NCBI GenBank assembly: GCA_946480555.1
Contig: CAMLLE010000020.1
Span: 1-13,789, forward strand
DNA length: 13,789 nt
From: an uncultured Verrucomicrobia subdivision 3 bacterium
GTDB lineage: Bacteria > Verrucomicrobiota > Verrucomicrobiae > Limisphaerales > CAMLLE01
Reading direction: 5' to 3'
The notes below the pieces were generated by a model. That model was not told the origin of the DNA, did no database searches, and saw only the letters and a list, made by a program, of their open reading frames with translations. Position numbers and translations under genes: made by a program. Within the stretch, counting starts at the first letter, position 1; each line of letters starts with the position of its first letter. Positions 6,818 to 13,789 of this stretch are shown here, in pieces.

Positions 6818-9800
6818 TTACTGAAGTTGCAGCCGGAAGTACTTCTGCGGCGCAGTGGGAGTGAACTGATAAGGCGACGTCGCGCTGTTCGTCGTCCACG
6901 GTCCGAGGACGTTGGTCGCTTCCAGCAACGAACCGGAAGGCCAGCTCAGAACCATGTCAGTGCCGGATCGGGTCACAGTGACTTTCGGATTCGCCACAAT
7001 GCCCGTCACTGACACCGCCACGCTCGTCACGCTGCCGAACGAGTTGGTCACGACGACGTCGTAATTGCCCGCGTCGCCGGATACCACGTTCGACTTCGTG
7101 TAAACCGCGCTGGTCGCTCCGGGAATCGGAGTTCCATTCTTGCGCCATTGATACGCGAGCGGCGGAACACCGATCACATTCAGGCCCGACAGGCTGAACG
7201 AACCTTCCGTGTAGATTGTGTTCGTCGGAGCCTGCGGCTGGTCCTGCAACACGGGTTTGTCCGTGATGATCAATCCGGCAATGCCGCCGCGGCCCTGACC
7301 GCTCAATCCGGGCATGCCTTGGATTGTGAGCGTGTCGGCATACAGCGCAGAACTCTGCGTGCTCTTGCCAATGAGTCCTTCGTCTGGCGTCACCTGCGGT
7401 GAAGGATACGTCAGCGTTTCAGAACCGTTGATTGTGACGTTCAACAGGCCGCTGCCGTTATCGGTCGCGCCGAGCACTTGCACCACGTAGGCCGGGAACG
7501 TCGCCGCCAATCCCGAGAGGCTGACCGATGCGCCTGGATTGCCGTCATCGAGGTAGCCGTAGAACACTTCGTTATCGCCGGGCGGGCTCAATTGACCCTG
7601 CTGCCACATGCCATCGGCGCTGCAGGCAACCGTAATGGATCCAATTGTCATGCCGGGATTCACCGGACCGGGAACTGCGAACCAATTTTCCGATGCCACG
7701 CCCAGCGCGGCGGCCGTGACCGGCTCGTCGCCAATGGTGAAGTTGATGCCGAGCGTCGCCGGCGCAACCGCGCCGACGGTCAATGTCGCCGCCGGGCTGA
7801 CGTCGCCGCCAAGCGAGTTTGTCACCGCAACGGTGTAGCTGCCAGCATCAGAGACCTGCAGGTTGCTCAACGTCAGCGCGGAACTGGTCTGTCCATTCAA
7901 CTTCGTCGCGCCCTTGTACCATTGATAGGTCATGGGCAGATTGCCTTCCGCCGTGAGTTGGAACACCACCGTGCCGCCCACGGAGTAGGCCGCCGTTTCA
8001 GGCGTCACCGCGAGGTTGATCGGAGCCGAGCTGCTGATGGTGACTGCAACGACCGAACTCGTGGTGCTGCCGTATTGATTGCTCACCACCAGCGTGTAAT
8101 TGCCGGAATCGGTTCCGGTGGGCGCCGAGTTGGTGAAGTTGAGCGAGGTCGCACCTGAAATGTTCGCGCCGTTCTTGCGCCATTGATACGACAAGGGCGG
8201 CACGCCGAAGGCATCTGCGCCCGCGAGCACCAGCGTTTCGCCAACGTAAACAGTTTGTTCCGGAGCCACGGGCTGAGATGCGATCACCGGCTTGTCTGTG
8301 ATGATGAATCCCGCGATGCCGCCGCGAGGTCCGCCGTTTTCGCCGGCCGTTCCTTGAAGCTTGATGGCTGGCGCATACAACGCGGGCGAAACGGTGCTCA
8401 AACCGTATTTCGCTCCGCCGACCGAAGCTGGCGACGGGAACGAAACCGTCACCGGACCGTTGGTGATCGTCACATCCAGCAGAGAGGAACCATTGTCCGT
8501 CGCACTGGCCACGCGAACGACATACCCACCGAACACTGCATCCAATCCGGAGATCACAACCGACGCGCCGAGCGGGTTGTTCGCATCGGTGCCGTCATCC
8601 AGGTATCCGTAGAAGACTTCCGCCGCGCCGGGTTCGGGAGTTCCCTGGCGCCAGGTGTTCTTGGAACTCCAGGAGATATTCAGTCCGCTCGCAGTCGTGC
8701 TGCCGGTCGCGTCGCCGCTGCTGTTCACCCAATTCGCCAGTGGAACGCCCAGCGCATCCGCCGTCACATCCGCGCCCGAGGAATCCTTGAAGTTCACGCC
8801 CAGCGTGGTGCCTGCGACCGCATGAACGCTCAGCACGCCTGCACTGCTGATCGTGCCGCCCAGCGTGTTGCTCACGGCGCAGGTGTAACTGCCCGCGTCA
8901 CCGATCGCCAGGTTGTTGAGCGTCAGCGTCGCGCTGTTCTGACCAACGAGCGGTGCAGCTCCTTTCCGCCATTGATACGTGAACGGCATGGTGCCGGACG
9001 CGGTGACGGAGAACGTGATGGAACCGCCGACGCCGCGATTGACCGAAGCCGGGGTGACCACAGCATTCGCCGCGGGAGCATCGGAGTTCACCGTGATTGC
9101 CACGACCGAACTGGTCACGCTGCCGAACGAGTTGCCGACGATCACGTCGTAGCTGCCGGAATCACCGACGGCGACATTTGAAGCGGTGAAGACGTCATTG
9201 GTCGCATTGTTGATGGGAGAATCATTCTTCCGCCATTGATAGCTCAATGGTCCCGGGCCCGCGGCGATAACCGAGAGGCTGAACGATTCGCCGCTATAGA
9301 TCGCCTGAGCAGGCGTCTGCGGCTGCACGTCGATGTGCGGCTTCGTGTATTCGGGCACGATTTGGATGCCGCTCACTGGCGCGTAGGTCGCGTAAGTGTC
9401 TTCGCTGCGAAGGATGAACATGTCCGCCGACAAGCCGCTGAACAGAATGTAGTTCCCGGCTGCGGCCGTGCCCTGCGTGGTTGCGCTCAGGGGGACCTGC
9501 ATGAAGGTTCCAGAAAAGTTCGCGCTATCGCTGACGAAAATGCGCGGCGTGATATCCGCACCAAGCGCGATGCCGCCGCCGAAATCGCCATCCGTCTCGA
9601 TGCCCTGCAACCAATGTTCGCTAACGCTGCCGTTGCTCAGGTTGCCATCGACGTAGAGGAGGACGCTGTAGGTGCTCGCGCCGCGAGCCGCGAGCCACGC
9701 ACTCAAACCGCGGAAACGTGCGTCGGGCTGGTTCGCGCCAGTGAAACCGTTGTAAGGCGGGCCATCGTCGTTGGCGGCGCCGGTGGCTTCGGTAAAGCCA

Positions 9801-10132
9801 TACATCAATTTCAGATTGCCGTTTGTGGTCGCGGTGCCGAGGTTCACCGTCCAGTTCGCATCCCAGGTGACGTCCACGCCGCTGGAGTTGCCGAGGCTGT
9901 CGTTCAAGGTGGTGGGGTTGCCCCATCGCCCGAGGTTGTTCCAGTTGGTCTGGGCGTAAGGCGGAGCGCCCGCGCTTTCGGTTGGGCTGAGTGAATCGGT
10001 GGCGCTGTTCTGCACGCCGCCGCTGTTGTTGTTGACCCAGTTCGCCCCGATCGATGCCGCCCTGGAATTTAGAGCTGCAAGGGAGACGGCCGTGACCGCC
10101 GCTGCCGCAAGAAGGTTGGGAGGAATTTTCAT
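6818..10132 (-). CDS. Large secreted protein with five Ig-like domains and three beta-rich modules
   Basis: The 1104-residue protein has a signal peptide at 1-25 ([15 protein letters not shown], cleavage near SRA) and no transmembrane anchor. The layout is: N-terminal beta-rich module 27-263; Ig-like 266-349 and 352-438; module 440-614; Ig-like 616-700 and 703-788; module 791-960; Ig-like 961-1046; and a C-terminal module 1047-1104 ending KYFRLQLQ. Each Ig-like domain has YQWRK or YQWYK and a DSGSY/DAGSY-like motif, as in I-set domains. The second and third large modules share [16 protein letters not shown] and GGIAG(F/L)IITDKP, so they arose by internal duplication. No catalytic motif is visible. 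A role in surface adhesion or glycan binding is inference. The ATG at 10132 has no clear Shine-Dalgarno. It may be transcribed independently of the response regulator upstream, given the 452-nt gap. Confidence 0.9.
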   Translation of the reverse strand: MKIPPNLLAAAAVTAVSLAALNSRAASIGANWVNNNSGGVQNSATDSLSPTESAGAPPYAQTNWNNLGRWGNPTTLNDSLGNSSGVDVTWDANWTVNLGTATTNGNLKLMYGFTEATGAANDDGPPYNGFTGANQPDARFRGLSAWLAARGASTYSVLLYVDGNLSNGSVSEHWLQGIETDGDFGGGIALGADITPRIFVSDSANFSGTFMQVPLSATTQGTAAAGNYILFSGLSADMFILRSEDTYATYAPVSGIQIVPEYTKPHIDVQPQTPAQAIYSGESFSLSVIAAGPGPLSYQWRKNDSPINNATNDVFTASNVAVGDSGSYDVIVGNSFGSVTSSVVAITVNSDAPAANAVVTPASVNRGVGGSITFSVTASGTMPFTYQWRKGAAPLVGQNSATLTLNNLAIGDAGSYTCAVSNTLGGTISSAGVLSVHAVAGTTLGVNFKDSSGADVTADALGVPLANWVNSSGDATGSTTASGLNISWSSKNTWRQGTPEPGAAEVFYGYLDDGTDANNPLGASVVISGLDAVFGGYVVRVASATDNGSSLLDVTITNGPVTVSFPSPASVGGAKYGLSTVSPALYAPAIKLQGTAGENGGPRGGIAGFIITDKPVIASQPVAPEQTVYVGETLVLAGADAFGVPPLSYQWRKNGANISGATSLNFTNSAPTGTDSGNYTLVVSNQYGSTTSSVVAVTISSSAPINLAVTPETAAYSVGGTVVFQLTAEGNLPMTYQWYKGATKLNGQTSSALTLSNLQVSDAGSYTVAVTNSLGGDVSPAATLTVGAVAPATLGINFTIGDEPVTAAALGVASENWFAVPGPVNPGMTIGSITVACSADGMWQQGQLSPPGDNEVFYGYLDDGNPGASVSLSGLAATFPAYVVQVLGATDNGSGLLNVTINGSETLTYPSPQVTPDEGLIGKSTQSSALYADTLTIQGMPGLSGQGRGGIAGLIITDKPVLQDQPQAPTNTIYTEGSFSLSGLNVIGVPPLAYQWRKNGTPIPGATSAVYTKSNVVSGDAGNYDVVVTNSFGSVTSVAVSVTGIVANPKVTVTRSGTDMVLSWPSGSLLEATNVLGPWTTNSATSPYQFTPTAPQKYFRLQLQ

Positions 10133-10290
10133 GCTGTGGTTTGTTCGTTGGAACCGCTGGTTTTGGAGGCTGCTTTGTCACCGCTCGTCCGGCGCTGAGT
10201 CGCGCGTCAGGTGGTGACAGTAGAGCGAGCTTAGGTTTGCGATTCCGCACTGCACAGCCCCCCGAGTGAGGGGTTTCCGAAAGGGGAGGG

Positions 10291-10329
10291 AACATTCAAC
10301 AACCAACATTCAACGCTCAACGTTCAATG
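10291..10329 (+). repeat. Family C tandem repeat
   Basis: Four imperfect units of the type (C)ATTCAAC/GTTCAA(T) follow one another, a low-GC sequence in a high-GC setting. It is adjacent to the family B and A copies. I see only one copy in the window. Confidence 0.65.
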
Positions 10330-10371
10330 AAGACCAATCTTCAGAAGGCGGAATGCGCAACCTTTCCTCAC

Positions 10372-10395
10372 GCGAAGGTCGCGAAGGCCGCGAAG
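10372..10395 (+). repeat. Family B tandem repeat, copy B2
   Basis: Two and a half units of GCGAAGGYC, 23 of 24 positions identical to copy B1. It is followed after 7 nt by family A copy A3, so the two repeat families abut here. Confidence 0.8.
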
Positions 10396-10402
10396 GGAAA
10401 AT

Positions 10403-10541
10403 GGGGAGCGCAACCGTCCCGGTTGCACCAGTCGGCGTCTCGCCGACTGCGATGCGAGATGGCGAACGCAACAGTGCTCGGTCATGCGCTCAGACGTTTC
10501 TGGCGGGACGCCAAAAACAGCAGGCGGGACGCCTGCGCTCC
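10403..10541 (+). repeat. Family A hairpin-cluster repeat, copy A3
   Basis: This 139-bp element starts GGGGAGCGCA and ends TGCGCTCC. Its hairpins are GCAACCG with loop TCC (10410-10426), AGTCGGCG with loop TCT (10430-10448), TGGCG with loop GGA (10501-10513, plus a TTT/AAA extension after one mismatch), and GCAGGCG with loop GGA (10520-10536). It lies 43 nt after the response regulator stop, in the same orientation as A1. Confidence 0.9.
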
Positions 10542-10584
10542 TCATTCCAACTGCATCGTTCCAGCAAGAGGCTGTCTCCAGGGC

Positions 10585-11211
10585 TCACCCCTGCGGTCGA
10601 AACTTCAACGCCGCTTCAGTGCGCGAATGCACGTGGAGCTTCTGGTAAATGTTCTTCAAGTGCCAGCGGATCGATTCCAGGGCCACGCCCAAGCGGTCCG
10701 CAATCTCCTTGTTCGAGAATCCCTCGACGACCAGTTCCAGAACTTCGCATTCGCGCTTGGAAAGCTTCTCCACCTCTGCCGCCGCGGTAGCCTGCGTCTG
10801 GAAATGCGCGATCACCTTGCGCGCAATCTGGCTGCTCATCGGCACGCCGCCTTTGGTGACATCCTGGATCGCGCCAAGCACCTGCTCGGGCGTGGAGCGC
10901 TTCAGGATGTAACCGGAGGCGCCCGCGCGCAGCGCCTGGAAAATGCGCGTCGGATCTTCATAAACGGTGACCATGATCACCTGCGTGGCCGGGAGCTGCT
11001 CCTTGAGCTTCGCGACGCATTCCACGCCGGACATGCTCGGCAGTTGAATGTCCATCAGCACGACTTCCGGTTGATGCTTCGGGATGATGCGCAACGCGTC
11101 CTCGGCCGTCGGGCAGGTGCAAACACACTTGTGATCCGGTGAAAGGTTCACAATGGTCTCGAGCCCTTCACGCGTTGTCTTGTTGTCTTCAACTATTGCC
11201 ACTTTGATCAT
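10585..11211 (-). CDS. NarL/FixJ-type response regulator
   Basis: The 208-residue protein has an N-terminal receiver domain (about 1-120) with acidic pocket E8/D9, phosphoacceptor D54 in VVLMDIQLP, T82 and K104. A LuxR-type helix-turn-helix follows at about 149-206 (LSKRECEVLELVVEGFSNKEIADRLGV, split by helices, then SIRWHLKNIYQKLHVHSRTEA). Phosphorylation by the kinase encoded just upstream should drive dimerisation and DNA binding; the target genes are unknown. The start is supported by AAAGGA seven nt upstream, inside the kinase gene, and the two genes overlap by 23 nt, which fits translational coupling. Length and all key residues are normal for the family. Confidence 0.96.
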   Translation of the reverse strand: MIKVAIVEDNKTTREGLETIVNLSPDHKCVCTCPTAEDALRIIPKHQPEVVLMDIQLPSMSGVECVAKLKEQLPATQVIMVTVYEDPTRIFQALRAGASGYILKRSTPEQVLGAIQDVTKGGVPMSSQIARKVIAHFQTQATAAAEVEKLSKRECEVLELVVEGFSNKEIADRLGVALESIRWHLKNIYQKLHVHSRTEAALKFRPQG

Positions 11212-13789
11212 GCTGACGTCCTTTCAATGGGAGACGAAATACCACCGTGGTGCCGCGGCCGGGCGTGCTGGCGATTTCACAACTGCCGCCAAGATCGCTC
11301 ATGCGCTGGCGCATTCCAGTCAAGCCGTCGGCGCCAGGTTCGCGGCGGGTCACATCGAAGCCGCGCCCGTTGTCCGCAATTGAAAGCAGCAGTTCGCTCG
11401 CGGACGGCTCAATCACGAGCCGCACTTCAGTCGCACCGGAATGGCGGACGACGTTGTTCAACGCTTCCTTGAACGCGCGGAAGATGCCGTGCCGCAGCTT
11501 CGAATCGAGCGCGTGTTCCGGAACCTGCCCGGTCATCTGGAAACGGCAGGCGATGCCGGCCACATCCAGGAACCGCTGGGCAAATAACGAATAATAGGTC
11601 GCCAGCGAATCCACCGAGTCGTATTGCGGATTCACGGCCCAGACAATTTCATCGAGGCTCGTCACCAACGACCGTGCCACGTCCGTCAGCTGATCCACGT
11701 AGCGCTCCTTGGCTTCGGCGGGAATCGCTTTGGCCTTGGCAAGCGAACCGAGAATTCCAACTTCCGTCAGCCCTGCGCCGAGTTCATCGTGCAAATCCTG
11801 GGCAACGCGCGTGCGTTCGTGCGCGAGGGCGCGCCGATGTTCGGCCAGCTGGCGTTCTCCGACTTCCTTCTGCCATTGCGCGGTGCGTTGCTCGACTTTG
11901 TTCCGCAAGAGCGTAATCCAGATCAACGCGAGCCCCAGTCCGACAACGAGAGTTGCGATCACCATCAACGCGCGGCGAAGGTTCCACCACGAAGGCTGCT
12001 GCAGCACGGTGACGTCCGCCGCACGATTCAACAGCAGTTCGAAGGCATCGAGGCGGCCCGCGCCGCGATTTCCCGCAATGCTGGTATAGACACCGGTCAA
12101 CCGCATCAGGCTTCCGGCGGCAAAAGCTTTTCCGTTTTGGGCTGGGGTCAGGCGCGCGCGAAAACGATGCGGCCCGGCTTGCAGTTCCAAGGTCCGCTGC
12201 CCGCGATCGAACGCATCGCTCAGCAGCATGGCGTCGATGCGGACCAGCGTTGAATCCAGCTTGCGATCCAGGAGATTCGTCCACGCCAGCAAGGCCGGAG
12301 CGGCCAATGATGCGTGGCCGGTCCGGCGAATTTCAGATTCCATCAAAATGGCGAATGGATCGCCCACCTGTGGGAAGCCAACGGCTTCAATCAGGTCGCC
12401 GGTTTGCACCTTCGCGGGGGCCGCAGTCTCCACGCGAATCCCCATGCCGCCGTCCTGGATGCAGTATTCGCGCGAGCGCGCGTGAATCACCTGGCCAGCA
12501 ATCTTGGTCCGCTTCAACACGTTGGCACGCGGATCAAACAGAAAGAGATCGGCCACGCGACGCGTTTCAAGATGGAACGGATCGGCCGGCCGCGATTCAA
12601 CCAGGCTGACGACCGCGGCAACGAGGCGAATCTCACCCGCTTTCACCTGTCCCGTTTCAAGATTCCAGACGGCGACCAGGCAGCCCCGCATCCGAACGAC
12701 GCTGCCGACATACGACCGTTGAACGTCATCCACTGGCACCTCGCCGACATGTCCGCCTACGAACAAATCCAGGCCGCCCGCATAGGAACGCCGTAATTCA
12801 TCCACCACGACTTTGATTTTTCCGTCGCGAGTCAGGACTTCCATCCCGGTTTCCGAAACAGAAAGAACGACGCCGTGAAGCTCGACGTATTGAGCGTCGA
12901 GGCTGCCGTTCATCAATTGATCCCACGTGGGACGAACCGCTTCCGGCATCGTGCCGACGCCGAGGTAAACTCCGTTCGTCGCGCGAACCACCGGAGAGAA
13001 ATCTCCGGCATCGGTGGAACCGTCGATCTGCCAGAAGTCGCCAATGCGCGGTTGTTGCGTCCAGTCCGCCGCTGAAAAATGAACGAACACGCCGCCGGTG
13101 AAGTCCTGCAGCACGAGACTGGTCGGCGATCCTTGTGTGACGACTCCTTTCAATCGCACCGGGAGCTGCTGTTGCGCCTGCGTGCGCTTGAGTCGTTGCA
13201 CTTCTCCAGCGGACGTCAGCAGAGTCGCGGCCGCTGCTGTGCGATCGATTACCGGTTCTAGAAACTCCACGCAGTCCATTCCGGGGACCAACAATCGACC
13301 GGTAATGTTCTGTGCGAGATTCTGGGACGACTCGCAAATGCCCACCGCACGAACCCGCCTTCCAATGAGTTCCTGTGCGGGCAGCTTTACCGACAGAATG
13401 ATCACGGGAATGGAATCGTTCCGCACCGCGATCTCGATGTTGAGTCCGTCGCCGGTCTGGCCAGCAAAGGTGACCACTCCTTCCAGTTCTGACCACCAGC
13501 CGGATTCGACATCGGCCAGCGCCTGATCAAAGCTCACGCGCGTGGGCGTTTCCTGCCGCCCAACCACCACCACGTCACAGCTGTCTTCGGGAGTTCCCAC
13601 AAACAACCGGCTGCCATCGGCCGATTCGACGCGAAATGTGTAGGCGCCTTCACGCGCGATCTCGAGAAAGCCCTCCGCCCGGAAAGCCACGCCGTCAGCG
13701 GAGGGCGTCAAAGATTCGAAACTCGGTGCGGTGCCTTCTCTGATCGGCTGAAGATTGGAAAGATCGTGCAGCGCGTACCAGCCTTTTGC
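11189..13789 (-). CDS. Membrane sensor histidine kinase with OB-like sensor array (5' end beyond the window)
   Basis: The frame is open to the window edge, so the N-terminus is missing; 866 residues are visible. The first ~80 look like the end of a PA14-like beta domain (GAYTFRVESADGSRLFVG). Five weakly similar beta-barrel modules follow at about 100-181, 209-286, 299-391, 427-492 and 514-598. Each has a G-(V)-V strand and a later GD-like turn, as in OB folds. A transmembrane helix is at about 606-628 (ALMVIATLVVGLGLALIWI), then a coiled segment and a HisKA_3 dimerisation region with phosphoacceptor H667 in DLHDELGAG. The HATPase_c domain has the N box FKEALNNVVRHSG (773-785), DNGRG (from 806) and a G-rich end (STPGRGTTVVF). 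It should phosphorylate the regulator encoded next. The ligand is unknown. TTG at 13711 is not needed as a start. Confidence 0.92.
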   Translation of the reverse strand, partial: AKGWYALHDLSNLQPIREGTAPSFESLTPSADGVAFRAEGFLEIAREGAYTFRVESADGSRLFVGTPEDSCDVVVVGRQETPTRVSFDQALADVESGWWSELEGVVTFAGQTGDGLNIEIAVRNDSIPVIILSVKLPAQELIGRRVRAVGICESSQNLAQNITGRLLVPGMDCVEFLEPVIDRTAAAATLLTSAGEVQRLKRTQAQQQLPVRLKGVVTQGSPTSLVLQDFTGGVFVHFSAADWTQQPRIGDFWQIDGSTDAGDFSPVVRATNGVYLGVGTMPEAVRPTWDQLMNGSLDAQYVELHGVVLSVSETGMEVLTRDGKIKVVVDELRRSYAGGLDLFVGGHVGEVPVDDVQRSYVGSVVRMRGCLVAVWNLETGQVKAGEIRLVAAVVSLVESRPADPFHLETRRVADLFLFDPRANVLKRTKIAGQVIHARSREYCIQDGGMGIRVETAAPAKVQTGDLIEAVGFPQVGDPFAILMESEIRRTGHASLAAPALLAWTNLLDRKLDSTLVRIDAMLLSDAFDRGQRTLELQAGPHRFRARLTPAQNGKAFAAGSLMRLTGVYTSIAGNRGAGRLDAFELLLNRAADVTVLQQPSWWNLRRALMVIATLVVGLGLALIWITLLRNKVEQRTAQWQKEVGERQLAEHRRALAHERTRVAQDLHDELGAGLTEVGILGSLAKAKAIPAEAKERYVDQLTDVARSLVTSLDEIVWAVNPQYDSVDSLATYYSLFAQRFLDVAGIACRFQMTGQVPEHALDSKLRHGIFRAFKEALNNVVRHSGATEVRLVIEPSASELLLSIADNGRGFDVTRREPGADGLTGMRQRMSDLGGSCEIASTPGRGTTVVFRLPLKGRQHDQSGNS
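11219..11224 (-). promoter_or_regulatory. Shine-Dalgarno site of the response regulator
   Basis: The minus strand reads AAAGGA, seven nt before the ATG at 11211. It lies within the kinase coding sequence, as expected for a coupled gene pair. Confidence 0.7.

Larger units (their letters stand above)
10133..10584. other. 452-nt intergenic region with stacked repeats
   Basis: This gap between the response regulator stop and the Ig-like protein start holds family C (10291-10329), family B (10372-10395) and family A (10403-10541) almost end to end. The 130 nt nearest the Ig-like gene (10133-10260) carry no repeat and are where its promoter would be expected, but I see no convincing -35/-10 pair. 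Open frames here are by-products of the repeats. Confidence 0.8.

Noticed and set aside
6756..6899. Pseudopilin start at 6899
   Set aside because: It would overlap the end of the Ig-like gene and cross the 12-bp hairpin; the added residues look random.
6818..6900. PEP-CTERM or LPXTG anchor at the end of the Ig-like protein
   Set aside because: There is no PEP or LPXTG motif and no hydrophobic terminal helix.
7478..9181. Long plus-strand open frames opposite the Ig-like protein
   Set aside because: They mirror the Ig-like coding frame in high-GC DNA, and their arginine-rich products match no family.
13709..13711. TTG as the kinase start codon
   Set aside because: The frame stays open to the window edge with sensible sequence (GWYALHDLSNLQPI), so the gene most likely begins outside.

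Overview
The window looks like a piece of a Verrucomicrobiota chromosome, probably from the Pedosphaera/Limisphaera side of the phylum. The reasons are a pseudopilin with the H-X9-DG motif, a large secreted protein built from Ig-like domains with a short terminal module ending in YFRLQ, a histidine kinase with a long chain of OB-like sensor modules, and high-GC gaps packed with hairpin repeats. This placement is inferred from protein style; no rRNA or marker gene is present.

All seven genes lie on the minus strand, so they are transcribed from right to left. In transcription order: a membrane sensor histidine kinase (13789 to 11189, 5' end outside the window) overlaps by 23 nt a NarL/FixJ-type response regulator (11211 to 10585). 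A 452-nt gap follows, holding three stacked repeat families. Next comes a 1104-residue secreted protein with five Ig-like domains and three larger beta-rich modules (10132 to 6818). A strong 12-bp hairpin follows, then a type II secretion-like pseudopilin (about 6755 to 5826). A hairpin-cluster repeat separates this from a secreted GH2 beta-galactosidase-like enzyme (about 5645 to 2733). That gene touches a secreted GH29 fucosidase with a C-terminal F5/8-type domain (up to 2736, to 1102). Another hairpin-cluster repeat follows, then a second GH29 fucosidase of a different subfamily (830 to 1, 3' end outside the window).

The two alpha-L-fucosidases and one GH2 enzyme, all with signal peptides, suggest breakdown of a fucosylated, galactose-containing glycan outside the cytoplasm or in the periplasm. 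The Ig-like protein and pseudopilin may help with surface binding or secretion, and the two-component pair may sense a related signal. These functional links are inference from gene order only. No transporter, SusC/D pair or sulfatase is visible.

The most unusual part is the non-coding DNA. Three copies of a ~130-145 bp element (family A) are bounded by inverted GGGGAGCGCA ends and carry four short hairpins whose triloops are TCC/TCT in the first half and GGA/AGA in the second. Stem sequences differ between copies yet stay paired. Each copy sits 7 to 43 nt after a stop codon. Three other repeat families (B, C, D) are present, and repeats run into the apparent 5' ends of three genes, which makes their start codons uncertain.
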